Shown: piece by piece, positions 17,601 to 26,014 of the stretch | How the letters are laid out: each line of letters starts with the position of its first letter | Numbering within the stretch: position 1 is the stretch's first letter | From: CAIVVT01 sp052145115 | Lineage (GTDB): Bacteria; Acidobacteriota; Terriglobia; Bryobacterales; Bryobacteraceae | Direction of reading: 5' to 3' | Length of the DNA stretch: 64,000 nucleotides | Assembly (NCBI GenBank): GCA_052145115.1 | Contig: JBKQPG010000045.1 | Location: 24,722-88,721, forward strand | Notes under the pieces: generated by a model | Database searches by the model: none | Told to the model about the DNA's origin: nothing | What the model saw: only the letters and a program-made list of their open reading frames with translations | Made by a program: the position numbers and the translations under genes

Positions 17601-20600
17601 CCGAACCAGCGGGCGACGTAGGGCTGATCGCTCGCCAGGTGCATGTGATTGCGCCACGCGTCGTACCAGGCCGGGCCGCGCGGATCGTCGTAGTAGGCCG
17701 CGATTCCAGCCGCGGCCAGTCCGTTGTAATCGCCCCAGTGATAGTTGCACGTCGTGTCAACGTAATAGCCCTGATCCTGCGCCGAGATGTAGGCCAGGAT
17801 CTGGCCGCGCGTCCAGGCATCCAGGCTGTCCATCACCTGATCGTGCAGGTTGCTGTAAGCCGTCGGAATGGCCTGTGGATAGTTGCCCGGAGCCGTGGCC
17901 GTGGAGTCGGTCCAGGGGTTCGTCGAGGCGTTCCAGGCCGATCCGCCAGCCTTGAACTGGCTCACGATGCTGGAGCCCGCCACGCTGCCATTCACCGCGG
18001 GCGTTGCTGCCAGCTGGCTGGCGAGATAGTTCAAGGCCGTCGCCACGCTCTGGGTGCTCAGTGGCTTCAGCCAGTCGTACATCATCGCCGGACCCACAAT
18101 GAAGGACCGATCCGGGTAGGTCGCGTCATCGTTCTGGTCGTGGTTGTAGTTCTGACCGCTACCCACGATGTTGCCTCGGTAGTCGTGGCCCTGGTAAGGC
18201 GCGGCGCAAACTGGAGTTCCGTGGGTGTCGGAGTCGAGAGCAAAGGCGTACCAACTGCTGTCGTTCGACGAGACGTAGTAAGTGCCTCCGTCGAGTGTGG
18301 CCAACGGGCCGACAACACCCGTGATAGTGACAGCCGTTCCAGAGGGCGGAGGAGACGTGTTGAAGCCCACTTTGACGTGCATGGTTCCCGCGCCGCAAAC
18401 CCCGCCTGCCGGGATGTCCACCAGCACGGTGCCGGCTGGAATGTTCCCCGTCACGTTGTTGCTCAGGGTGATGCTGGTGTTAGCCGTGACACTCGTAACC
18501 GTGGTCCCGGCGGGGATGTAGGCGTTCAAGGAAGAGGTCGGGATGAAGACCTGATCTCCGACCGCGAAGGCAGCGTGGTTCGTGTTGCCGTCATACCAGG
18601 TTGTAGTATTGGTGTAAAGAACATTGGTCCCGCTGTTCGTTTGGGCCGAGCTCACCGTGTCATAGGCATAGGTGTCCGCCGCGCCCCAAACATCGATGTT
18701 CGTGTTACCGGGATTCTGGCCAACATCCAACTCATAAGGGTTCAGTGCAGGCATCCAGGCAATGCCGCCCCAGGTGTTCGGAACGCTGCCCGCGGCAGGC
18801 GTAACGTGCGCGATGGTCGGCGAGAATTTGTTGAGCAGCTTGATGGCCTGTATCCCGGCCAGCAGCCCGAATTGCTGCGGGCTGATCGACATGCCGCCCC
18901 AGTTGTAGCTCCAGCCGGATGGGGAGACCGTGCCGTCCCCGAGCATGAGATAGGCGCCGATCAGGTTGCGGCCTTGATCGAATGCCTCATTGCCCTGGTA
19001 ATAGGCCGAGTCCGTTCCGGGGCGCATCCATTGGTTGTTTGGCGAGTCGTCGCTCTTGCCCTCCATGCTGGCGTAGACCGGCGGCAACAGGTCGGGCGTG
19101 GCCGAGGTGTAGCCCATGTACCCGTTGTTGATGAGGTACTGGAACTCAGTCGTATTCGACGCGGCGCGGCTTTTCAGCGTCGCGATATAGGAGGGTGTCA
19201 GGATCATCGTCGGGATGCTGGAACCCACGCTGAAAGTCAGGGCGTTGGAGGTGCCCGCCGAGTCGGTGACCGTGATGCTGCTGAACCCCTTGTTCGTGAT
19301 GAGACTCGACGTGACCGTCGCCGTGACTTGGGTGGAACTCGCCACCGTCGTCGTCAGAGCGGTCGATCCCCAGTAAACCACCGAGCTTGATGCGAAGCCC
19401 ATTCCATTCACCGTCAAGGTGAACTGCATTCCACCAGAGAAGGCCAGTGTGGGCGTCATGCTCGTGAGCGTTGGGCCAGAGATGGTATAGCTTGACGCCA
19501 TGGAGTTACCCGAAGCGCCCTGGACGGTGATGGACGCCGTGCCGCTTGAGCTAATCAGCGTGGACAGCACCGTCGCGGTCAACTGCGTGGAACTGACGAC
19601 GGTTGTGCTGAGCGCCGTGGAGTTCCAATACACCACATCGCTGCTCACGAAGTTAGAGCCGTTCACGGTGAGCGTGAACTGAGGCCCGCCAGCTATGCCG
19701 ACGGCGGGGCTGAAGCCGCTGATCGCCGGCCCATAGACTGTGAAGGTTGCGACGGGCGAAGTACCGTTTGCCTCCTGCACCGTGATATTGGCCGTGCCCT
19801 GCGTGGCAATCAGGGCGTACGGCACTACGGCGGTGACTTGGGAGGCGCTGGAGTAGGTCGTACTCAGGGCCGTGGAGTTCCAGTACACTGTCGCGTCCGA
19901 CGTGAACAGGGAGCCATTCACCGTGAGTGTGAACTGGGAGCCGCCCGCCACGGCGGATGTGGGGCTGAAGCTGGTGACGGATGGGATCAGCACAGCCGAC
20001 TCACTGCCCACGGTTAAGTAGGTGCTCAGGGCGTGGAGGTTGTTGAACTCCGTGGCTAGCCATGGGGCTGACCGAGCGACCCCGTTGGAGATACGGTTTT
20101 CGTCCAGGCTCGCCGATGGACTGTACGTGCCGTTCCAGTGGTGCGAACCCGCCGTAATGGCCGCCGTCTGCGCCGCCGTCGAGCTGGGGGCTCCGCTGTG
20201 CGTGGCCTTGAGTGTTCCATCCCGGTAGAACAACAGGTTCGATCCGTCCCAGGTAATTGCCCACTGATGCCACGTACTGTCTGTATCCAAGGCAATCCCC
20301 GTGTCCCAGTCGGCGGCATCGCCCCACCAATAGTAGTGGCTGTTCTGGCTCATCAGGAAACGCTGGCCAGCGTAGATGTCCGATCCACTCGGCGCGACAA
20401 ACCCGTAGCCGAAGAATATCTCCAGGTTGACGAAGGCTGAGTTATTCAACCAGCCCTGGATGGTGAACGGGGTTGTCCAGGCCGAAGGCAAATCACTAGG
20501 CGAAGTATTCTGCACCTTGGCCTGTGTGCTCGTGCCCAAGCTCACGCCGCCATTCACGATACCGGTGGTAGACGTGGGCGAGCCCGACGCCGTGCCGTTG

Positions 20601-21094
20601 TTCCCGTAGACGGTGGAATCGTTCACCGAGACAGCCGCGTGGTGCCAGACGACGGCATAATAGCTGTCCCACGCCGCGCCCCTCGCGCCGCCCTGGTAAG
20701 TCGTCACGCTGGCGTTGTCGTAGACCGCGTAGAAGCTCCAGTCCGTGGTGTTCGAAAGGGATGAATTCAATACCCAGGCATTGATGATTCCATTGACAGC
20801 ATCCCACGACTCGATCTCGAACGAATACGGCGTGGCCCCTGCTGCATTCGGAGAAAACACAAGGTCGGCCGGAACCGTCTGGCCGTTGAACGTCACGCTG
20901 TTTTGAATCTTGCCGCCGTTGGCCGCACTCTTGAATGAGTTGCCCGATAGCTGGACGTAAACGGTGAAGTTCGCGAGGCTGCCCGATCCGCTCACCATCG
21001 TGTGTGAGACGGTGATCGGCAAGTAGTAGCTGTAGGCCGCCCACGCGGGCATCGAAAACGCGACCAGGGAGAGTAGGAAGAGCAGGCGCTTCAT
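14681..21094 (-). CDS. Giant secreted multidomain protein (DUF2341, LamG-like, IPT/TIG, heparinase-like)
   Basis: This 2137-aa exported protein starts with a signal peptide (MKRLLFLLSLVAFSMPAWA). Next come a DUF2341-like domain (about 20-125), a concanavalin/LamG-like domain with HQWAITWDGSNLLFYRDG (about 150-360), and three IPT/TIG Ig-like repeats (about 365-620), each with an FTLTVNG core. A large helical region (about 625-1300) leads into a beta domain with VYFRSGW and GHDPVDWAGSMTLIRGG, resembling heparinase II/III-type lyases. The rest is Ser/Thr/Gly-rich with degenerate 55-residue units (ALNGTYIV..., ALNGNWVV...). It probably binds and cleaves an extracellular polysaccharide. Its ATG overlaps the stop of the upstream gene by one base (TAATG), so the two are an operon. 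Confidence 0.8.
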   Translation of the reverse strand: MKRLLFLLSLVAFSMPAWAAYSYYLPITVSHTMVSGSGSLANFTVYVQLSGNSFKSAANGGKIQNSVTFNGQTVPADLVFSPNAAGATPYSFEIESWDAVNGIINAWVLNSSLSNTTDWSFYAVYDNASVTTYQGGARGAAWDSYYAVVWHHAAVSVNDSTVYGNNGTASGSPTSTTGIVNGGVSLGTSTQAKVQNTSPSDLPSAWTTPFTIQGWLNNSAFVNLEIFFGYGFVAPSGSDIYAGQRFLMSQNSHYYWWGDAADWDTGIALDTDSTWHQWAITWDGSNLLFYRDGTLKATHSGAPSSTAAQTAAITAGSHHWNGTYSPSASLDENRISNGVARSAPWLATEFNNLHALSTYLTVGSESAVLIPSVTSFSPTSAVAGGSQFTLTVNGSLFTSDATVYWNSTALSTTYSSASQVTAVVPYALIATQGTANITVQEANGTSPVATFTVYGPAISGFSPAVGIAGGPQFTLTVNGSNFVSSDVVYWNSTALSTTVVSSTQLTATVLSTLISSSGTASITVQGASGNSMASSYTISGPTLTSMTPTLAFSGGMQFTLTVNGMGFASSSVVYWGSTALTTTVASSTQVTATVTSSLITNKGFSSITVTDSAGTSNALTFSVGSSIPTMILTPSYIATLKSRAASNTTEFQYLINNGYMGYTSATPDLLPPVYASMEGKSDDSPNNQWMRPGTDSAYYQGNEAFDQGRNLIGAYLMLGDGTVSPSGWSYNWGGMSISPQQFGLLAGIQAIKLLNKFSPTIAHVTPAAGSVPNTWGGIAWMPALNPYELDVGQNPGNTNIDVWGAADTYAYDTVSSAQTNSGTNVLYTNTTTWYDGNTNHAAFAVGDQVFIPTSSLNAYIPAGTTVTSVTANTSITLSNNVTGNIPAGTVLVDIPAGGVCGAGTMHVKVGFNTSPPPSGTAVTITGVVGPLATLDGGTYYVSSNDSSWYAFALDSDTHGTPVCAAPYQGHDYRGNIVGSGQNYNHDQNDDATYPDRSFIVGPAMMYDWLKPLSTQSVATALNYLASQLAATPAVNGSVAGSSIVSQFKAGGSAWNASTNPWTDSTATAPGNYPQAIPTAYSNLHDQVMDSLDAWTRGQILAYISAQDQGYYVDTTCNYHWGDYNGLAAAGIAAYYDDPRGPAWYDAWRNHMHLASDQPYVARWFGPNGNQMDSFNYVGAAVRDIAITMLSNLTAMGDDLVNNPTQPFSWILGLEYYKHNLEPTGKSQLQRGSQGGPSTPPCPNCSGVPDAIQYLADVENAALANQFRSFMAALHTAQGSTGDFLFWNPNGTQTSWSNEPTVLGNLNNPAGGYGHVYFRSGWTSTAVYGDFYDRPAIFDGNNGHDPVDWAGSMTLIRGGNSLLVFPPNECNRWAPPTQSGAGSAMYAAASTCAGLPSATAAYYTPVQMVGTPTPIGTATVDSLTLTTSSSTASGSAVLNFSSTTGVSPGMIAIGTGIPSGDHILTVTSSAVTLVTATTGVSSGASIVFATSIASGAYEGLDANTTYGSPGDFFAGAGSIPICTAGGSPWTVGTPYTATASSATLQVNLVSPATDGWGNGTPVLLSWGTTGTAPTYYLSGSSGTTESVQRGWNPASPNINLYIIINWNATGCGANCATFGVYKAPTVRAVSGYASTGTALTFATAGSGTQTIQGGQCHYNGTFYHQGNIGVAGGHPARIDLLESTTNYAYARGVGIETIYRGNPTSPSWWSGLIAGYQREVLYLMPKLFLVYDRLLSNHLNSQMASITSSTDGTSSTPVILTFSGGHTFHSGAQITVTGCASALNGTYIVTSLDSNNLALNGTGATGAASCSGGTATGNLWGGHAMPWKTGAKPVEVTTSSQQAAGTRQWYVEAPAVSIASISNTTPVTITTSTNHYLNTNFAVNISGVSSPCTALNGNWVVTVPSNSSGLTTFTLNGSSACGAMGAGGSVQKFNGAITAIKPANATAALQDIVLTTNSSTTGAGIIYQLAVYDPRNCTTNSSWCSGSGVSSDSQNWLTVVDASLSAVDTAALTPLAANNADVVQVGTTMVAGFQNAQIAAGNCLNNTCTPPLPILPITYSFAQGAGAVNHYLAGLVPNTTYYVNTSTAGSVTISSSGSSGATAASANGVLSFATQGGTATLGTTVSGAVKISGPVAWQ

Positions 21095-22392
21095 TACTGG
21101 TCACACTCCAACGTCAAATTGACGAATGTCGCCGCCGACACTGCCTTCAAATTGAACCCCATGAAGTCATTTACGGCCACCGCAGTCGTCCATCCGGTCA
21201 GGGTTGTGGAGTGAATCGAGGTGCCGCTGGCAACCGCCGGCGTGGCTGATGCCGTGATTGTGTTGGCGAGTGTGGGAATCGCCGTGCCCGTGGCGACTTT
21301 CCACACGTCCACGGTGGCCGTCCCTGTGTCCACGCTCATATTCCACGCGGAGATCGTGCACGCAAACGGTACGGTGAGATAGGCCTTGGCGCCGGCGCTT
21401 AAGGCCGCTCCGTTGCCATTGAAACTGTAAGTGATCGCGCGAGCCGTTGACACCGTGGAGACCGTAGCCACATTACCGCTCACCGAGGCTTTCAGCATGC
21501 CGGAAGCGAGCGCGCCCAGGTTCACGGCGTTCGCCGGCGCATTGGTGGCCTGGCTCACCATGTAAGATCCGCTTGCATTCGCGCCGGCCGATGACGGCGG
21601 CGCGTAGCCGAGGTCGCCCAACGAGCCGTCCGCGTTCCACTTCACGCCGTTGCCGGCGACTCCCACAGCCGTCGAACGCATGAGCATCCAATTGACGCCA
21701 TTGTAGTCCGTCGTGCGCAGCCAGTGCTGGGCGCTATCCGCCCACAGCACGCGCTGGTTGGTGCTCGGCGTCGCTGGCGCATTGCCCTCGCTGAAGGTGA
21801 TCTCGGTGCCTCCCGTGCCGGTCGTCTGGAACCCCGCGGCCGTGACCACACCGCTACTGACCGCGATGCCGGAGTCGGCCGCCGCCGAGCCGTTGTAGCT
21901 GAGCAGATCGTTGGTTGCGGGTGTTCCGGAGAGGGCCAGACCACCCCCGCCCGTCGCCGCTATGGTGAGTGAGTTGCCCGATTGCGTCAGCGTCACGTTC
22001 GAGCCGGCGGCCAGAGTCCCGAGGCTGCCGTCGCCGCGAACGTACTGCCCGGCGGTGCCAATTGTGATCAACGGTTGCTTTGCTTGCAACGCGTTCCAGA
22101 GATCCGTCTGGCTCGCCAGGGTCCCGCCGATGGTGCCCCAAGTGCCGCCGTTGCCGGTGGCCGCGAACGCGCCGTTGACACACTGGTAAACACCAACATT
22201 CAAAAGGAATAACAGCTCACCCGTGGTGCAAGAACTGGGCAGCGTCGTGGCTATGCGCAAGGGCTTTGTCGTCGATGCGCTGGTGAAATCGACGACCCCG
22301 GTAGGCGATGCGCCCTGCCGGATGACTGGGTTCTGCGCGACCAGCGGCAGCGCCAGAAACAACAGAGTCGAACAACGTCTCAAAAAGTGCAC
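21094..22392 (-). CDS. Secreted tail-fibre-like beta-rich protein
   Basis: This 432-aa protein is rich in Gly, Ala, Ser and Thr. After a signal peptide (HFLRRCSTLLFLALPLVAQ) comes the pattern GTWGTIGGTL..QTDLWNALQAKQPLIT and AGQYVRGDGSLGTL..GSNVTLTQSGNSLTI, typical of collagen- or tail-fibre-like repeats in large bacterial surface proteins. The C-terminus (about 310-432) looks like a separate beta-sandwich. GTG 22392 is preferred: GGAGG lies 4 bp before it and it starts the signal peptide, while the ATG at 22455 would bury it. It is first in the operon with the 2137-aa gene and could be a co-secreted adhesin. Confidence 0.72.
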   Translation of the reverse strand: MHFLRRCSTLLFLALPLVAQNPVIRQGASPTGVVDFTSASTTKPLRIATTLPSSCTTGELLFLLNVGVYQCVNGAFAATGNGGTWGTIGGTLASQTDLWNALQAKQPLITIGTAGQYVRGDGSLGTLAAGSNVTLTQSGNSLTIAATGGGGLALSGTPATNDLLSYNGSAAADSGIAVSSGVVTAAGFQTTGTGGTEITFSEGNAPATPSTNQRVLWADSAQHWLRTTDYNGVNWMLMRSTAVGVAGNGVKWNADGSLGDLGYAPPSSAGANASGSYMVSQATNAPANAVNLGALASGMLKASVSGNVATVSTVSTARAITYSFNGNGAALSAGAKAYLTVPFACTISAWNMSVDTGTATVDVWKVATGTAIPTLANTITASATPAVASGTSIHSTTLTGWTTAVAVNDFMGFNLKAVSAATFVNLTLECDQ

Positions 22393-23085
22393 AATACCTC
22401 CAGGGAATGAAACGGCGGCCGATTGGCCATGGGCCGTTCTGGCTGGACTGTACATCCTGAAGTCAACTCAAGATACCGCAAGCCCTTTGCTTTCAATCCA
22501 ACAAATGTGTGACTCGGGTCAGGGCAGGATACACAAATGAGTTCGCAGGATGATCGGGCGGCGCGACCGGAAGGGGTCTGCCGAAGGCAAAGAAATAGGG
22601 AAGAAATGTCGTAGGATGGCCCGGGGAAGAGCAGATTCTCGACGCTTTGAGGGAGGCCGAAGAGGGGAAAAAGCAGGGCTGAGATTGGCCGTGAAAAGGG
22701 GGTGGGCAAAGGGCGCTTCGGGACCGAAAAGGCGCCCCGGCGATTGGGCGAACACAGAACGAAAACAGCTTGTTTTTTGCGGTTCCGGCGAGAAGTGTAA
22801 AGTTATCGCTAAGTCCTTTAGAACAGGACAGCTACACGGTTAGAGAGGACGTGGGTGCAAGAACTCACGTGTTAATATTGATAACTCCTTTGATTGCAAC
22901 AGATCCGCCGTGACGCACGGTGAACGCAAAAAACGGTGTTTTTGCTGTAAAACCGGGGTGGGTTCACGGTGAAATCGTGCACGGCGTTTTGAAGAGAAGG
23001 CGAATTAACCAATGAAATTTTGGGATCATGTGCTCCTGCGGCTTCATGCTCGATGGTGGTGATATGGGCCGCCAGGACGAGGGCA
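22393..23085. other. 693-bp intergenic region with promoter of the giant-protein operon
   Basis: No convincing gene lies here; the short ORFs in it are unlike their neighbours and mutually exclusive. It should hold the minus-strand promoter of the 22392-14681 operon. A small AT-stem hairpin, GCAAAAA paired with TTTTTGC at 22926-22945, may act as a terminator for the GH2-like gene ending at 23086. CACGGTGAA occurs twice, near 22915 and 22976. Confidence 0.5.
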
Positions 23086-24459
23086 CTACGGTTTCACGAA
23101 GAAAGGAATGTTGGCGGTGGCGCCGTTGCCCTGGCCGTCGGTAGCGAAGACGAAGACGCGATAGGCGCCTTCCTGCGCGGGGGCGGCGAAGGTAAGCTGG
23201 CGGCCGGCGGCCTGCCTGATCTGCTCGGGCATCGGCTTCGACCGCTTTTCGCCCATGCCGGCGTACCCGGCACGCGCCACCTCGGCGAGGACCTCCCAGC
23301 GCAACGAGATGGGGTCGCCGTCGGGGTCCGACACATCCACCCGCGCGGTGTGTTCGCTGGCAGGCTTCAGATAGATGTTGTCGAGCGCCGCGTGGCCGTC
23401 GATGGCCAATTGCGCGATGCGCGGCGCGCGATTGGGGGGCCAGCGGCCGCTCCACAAGAACTGCATCACGTTGACGGCGTCGGTGCGCTCGCCGGATTCG
23501 AGAAACATGCCGTACCACGTCTGAGTCCGCTCGTGCCGCCACGTCCAGACGAAGACGTAGGAGCCAAGGCAGCGCTCGAGATCCTTTAGCATCGTGTTCT
23601 GATAGCGCGCCAGGTAGCGCTCAGCCTTCTCCGTGCTGGTCTCCTCGATGGACGCGTTCCAAGCGGTGCGAGGCACCTGCCAGTCGCCCGAGGGGCCCCA
23701 CTCCGTGATCACGTAGGGCTTATTCCAGCCCTCGGCGCGCACCCTCGCCGGCACTGCTTCCAGCCCTTTGTAGAAGTTGATCCCGATCAGGTCCAGCTGC
23801 GGGCAGTGCGCGATGATCTCCTGGAAGTCCCCATTGTTGTCATTGACAAAGCTGTCTCCGATCACCGTGAGCGCGGGGTGGTTGGGGTCCACTTCGTGGA
23901 TCATCCGCGCGATGTCGTTGACCGCGTTCCACACGCGCCTGTTGGTGTAGAACACGGAGAGCTCGTTGCCGATGGCCCACATGAGCACGGCGGAGTGGTC
24001 CTTCAGCTCGAGCACGCGGCGCTTCACATCCTCGAACTGCTCGCGCACGGCCGGCTCGTTGCTGTAGTCGAATTTGTGTGCGAACTCCATCTTCATGGGC
24101 AGATTGACCAGAGCGGTCAGGCCCAGCTTTTGGGCCGCGTCCAGAGTGCGCCGGTCGGTACCCGTGCGGATCGAATTCGCACCGCGCGAGGCGAGGTCCG
24201 CCAGGGGGAACTTGCCGTTCGCGCCGCCGTAGACGGCTCCCTTGATGTAGTAGGGCTGGCCGCCGCGATACAGCCGGAACTGGCCGTTCTCTTTCCTGAT
24301 TTCAACCTTGATCGGGCCCGGGTTGTTCACATCGCCGGCCAGGCAGTGACAGGCGGCGAGCGCCCAGATCAGGGCCGTTGCGGCCATGAGGAGCCGGGCC
24401 GTGCGGTGCACGCGTATCGAAAGCAAGTTCTTCATTCGTTCTGTCCAGCGGCTTGGCAT
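23086..24459 (-). CDS. GH2-like TIM-barrel glycosidase, probable lipoprotein
   Basis: This 457-aa protein has the glycoside hydrolase family 2-type barrel without the usual flanking beta domains. The acid/base Glu is in LMWAIGNELS (about residue 161) and the nucleophile Glu in YVITEWGPSG (about 251). The Trp-rich strands VFVWTWRHERTQTW follow. The C-terminal 100 residues form a small beta domain ending PFFVKP. The N-terminal hydrophobic segment ends in LAAC, a plausible lipobox, so the enzyme may be membrane-anchored. ATG 24459 or 24435 may be the start; neither has a strong Shine-Dalgarno. Divergent from the AGE-family gene, 226 bp away; both could serve extracellular glycan use. Confidence 0.82.
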   Translation of the reverse strand: MPSRWTERMKNLLSIRVHRTARLLMAATALIWALAACHCLAGDVNNPGPIKVEIRKENGQFRLYRGGQPYYIKGAVYGGANGKFPLADLASRGANSIRTGTDRRTLDAAQKLGLTALVNLPMKMEFAHKFDYSNEPAVREQFEDVKRRVLELKDHSAVLMWAIGNELSVFYTNRRVWNAVNDIARMIHEVDPNHPALTVIGDSFVNDNNGDFQEIIAHCPQLDLIGINFYKGLEAVPARVRAEGWNKPYVITEWGPSGDWQVPRTAWNASIEETSTEKAERYLARYQNTMLKDLERCLGSYVFVWTWRHERTQTWYGMFLESGERTDAVNVMQFLWSGRWPPNRAPRIAQLAIDGHAALDNIYLKPASEHTARVDVSDPDGDPISLRWEVLAEVARAGYAGMGEKRSKPMPEQIRQAAGRQLTFAAPAQEGAYRVFVFATDGQGNGATANIPFFVKP

Positions 24460-24685
24460 TGAGAATCCAGCGCGGAATCTGCGCAGGCGGAAGCCGCACG
24501 AGATGCCGTAGATTGTTACCAGTCCGATAGAGAGTATATCGCCGCCGGTTGATGTAGAATCGACCGCTGACGTGCTGAGCACGATGCGGGCGGCCTGGAG
24601 ACATTCCAGTGCATAGCGGCTGCATGCTCGCGTGGCGCGACAGGCTGAGGCAGCGGTGATGCCGGCAGGGCAGGAAGGACGTGTT

Positions 24686-25909
24686 GTGAACAAGAAGCTG
24701 TTGATGGCGGCAATTCTGGTGGCTGGCGCGCGGACCATGGCCGCCGACCCCGCGGAGACGGCGAAGCACCTCGATGCAGCGTGGTTTCGCGCCGAGCTGA
24801 GGTCCGAGGCGGCGCACTGGCGCGCGGCTGCATTGCGCCCCAACGGGTTCTTCGCAGTGTCGCTCGACCGGCAGTGGCGGCCGGTGGGCAGTGAGGACGG
24901 GACACTGGTGTCACAAAGCCGCCAGATCTTCGTCATGGGCGCAGGTTATGAGCTGACGCACGATCCCGCGTACCTGGACGCCATGAAAAGGGGCGCGGAC
25001 TTCCTGCTGGAGCATTTCCGTGACAAAGAGCAGGGCCTGTTCTTCTGGCGCGTGAGCCCGGAGGGGGCGGTCATCGACCGGAGCAAGGACAGCTATGGAC
25101 TGGCATTCACGATTCTCGGACTCTCGCATGCCGCGCGGATCACAAAAGACAAACGCTACGCGACCGCCGCGCTCGAAACGTGGGCCCAAATGAAGGAGCA
25201 CCTGCGGGAGCCATCCGGTTTCTTCAGGCCACAGACGGACCGCGGCTATACGAGAACGACGGGTGAGAACACGCAGAATCCGATGATGCACCTGTTCGAG
25301 GCCCTGCTGGCGCTGCACGACGCGACGGGTTCGCCAGCGGTGCTGCGCGATGCGCAGGAGCATGCCGACCATATTTTCAGCAGGTTATTCCAGGAACAAG
25401 AGGGCCGCCTGCCCGAGTTTTATGACGCGGAGTGGAAACCGGCCGCGGCCGAGAAGGGGGGACACATCGAACTGGGCCACCAGTTCGAATGGGCCTTTCT
25501 GCTGAGCCACGCCGTCGAAAAGGGCTTGCCAAATCGGTATCTCGCGATTGCCGGGCGGCTACTCGATTACGGCATGAAGGTCGCGTATGACGCGGAGGAA
25601 GGCGGGATCTTCACGCAGGGCGATTACGACAACCGGGCGGTGCGTGGGCCGAAGGGCTGGTGGCAACAATGCGAGTTCCTGCGGGCGCTGATGCATTGGG
25701 CGGTAGTGCGCGGCCGCACGGACCTTTGGCCGGCATTCGACAAGTCGCTGGCCTTCGCCAAACGAAATCTGATGGACGCCGAATTCGGAGGGTGGTATTA
25801 CTCCTACGACCCGCAGAACCCCACGATACGAAGCGGCAAGGGAAACGAATGGCAGGCGGGGTACCACGTTACGGGAATGTACCTGGAGGGCCTGCGCCTT
25901 TCGAAGTAG
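24686..25909 (+). CDS. Exported N-acylglucosamine 2-epimerase (AGE)-family protein
   Basis: This 407-aa (alpha/alpha)6-barrel protein of the AGE/cellobiose-epimerase family isomerises sugars or hydrolyses mannosyl links. The family's His residues are visible in GHIELGHQFEWAFLL and GYHVTGMYLEGL, and QNPMMHLFEALLAL is typical. GTG 24686 is chosen because AGGAAGGA lies 6 bp upstream and it begins a signal peptide (NKKLLMAAILVAGARTMAA); an ATG at 24659 would add nine polar residues. Secretion is unusual for the cytosolic epimerases of this fold and points to extracellular or periplasmic carbohydrate use with the divergent GH2-like lipoprotein. Confidence 0.85.
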   Translation: MNKKLLMAAILVAGARTMAADPAETAKHLDAAWFRAELRSEAAHWRAAALRPNGFFAVSLDRQWRPVGSEDGTLVSQSRQIFVMGAGYELTHDPAYLDAMKRGADFLLEHFRDKEQGLFFWRVSPEGAVIDRSKDSYGLAFTILGLSHAARITKDKRYATAALETWAQMKEHLREPSGFFRPQTDRGYTRTTGENTQNPMMHLFEALLALHDATGSPAVLRDAQEHADHIFSRLFQEQEGRLPEFYDAEWKPAAAEKGGHIELGHQFEWAFLLSHAVEKGLPNRYLAIAGRLLDYGMKVAYDAEEGGIFTQGDYDNRAVRGPKGWWQQCEFLRALMHWAVVRGRTDLWPAFDKSLAFAKRNLMDAEFGGWYYSYDPQNPTIRSGKGNEWQAGYHVTGMYLEGLRLSK

Positions 25910-26014
25910 CGCCGACCAGATTGCCGAGAGCGCGCCCAGGCTGTTGTGCCAGCGGACGTAGCTCGGCGACCTGCTTGCCCGCTGAGCGAGGCGGAGGCGG
26001 AGTTTGGGGCGGGA

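Noticed and set aside
14681..22392. Prophage remnant, because of the tail-fibre-like protein
   Set aside because: Both proteins carry signal peptides, and no capsid, terminase, lysis or integrase genes are near.
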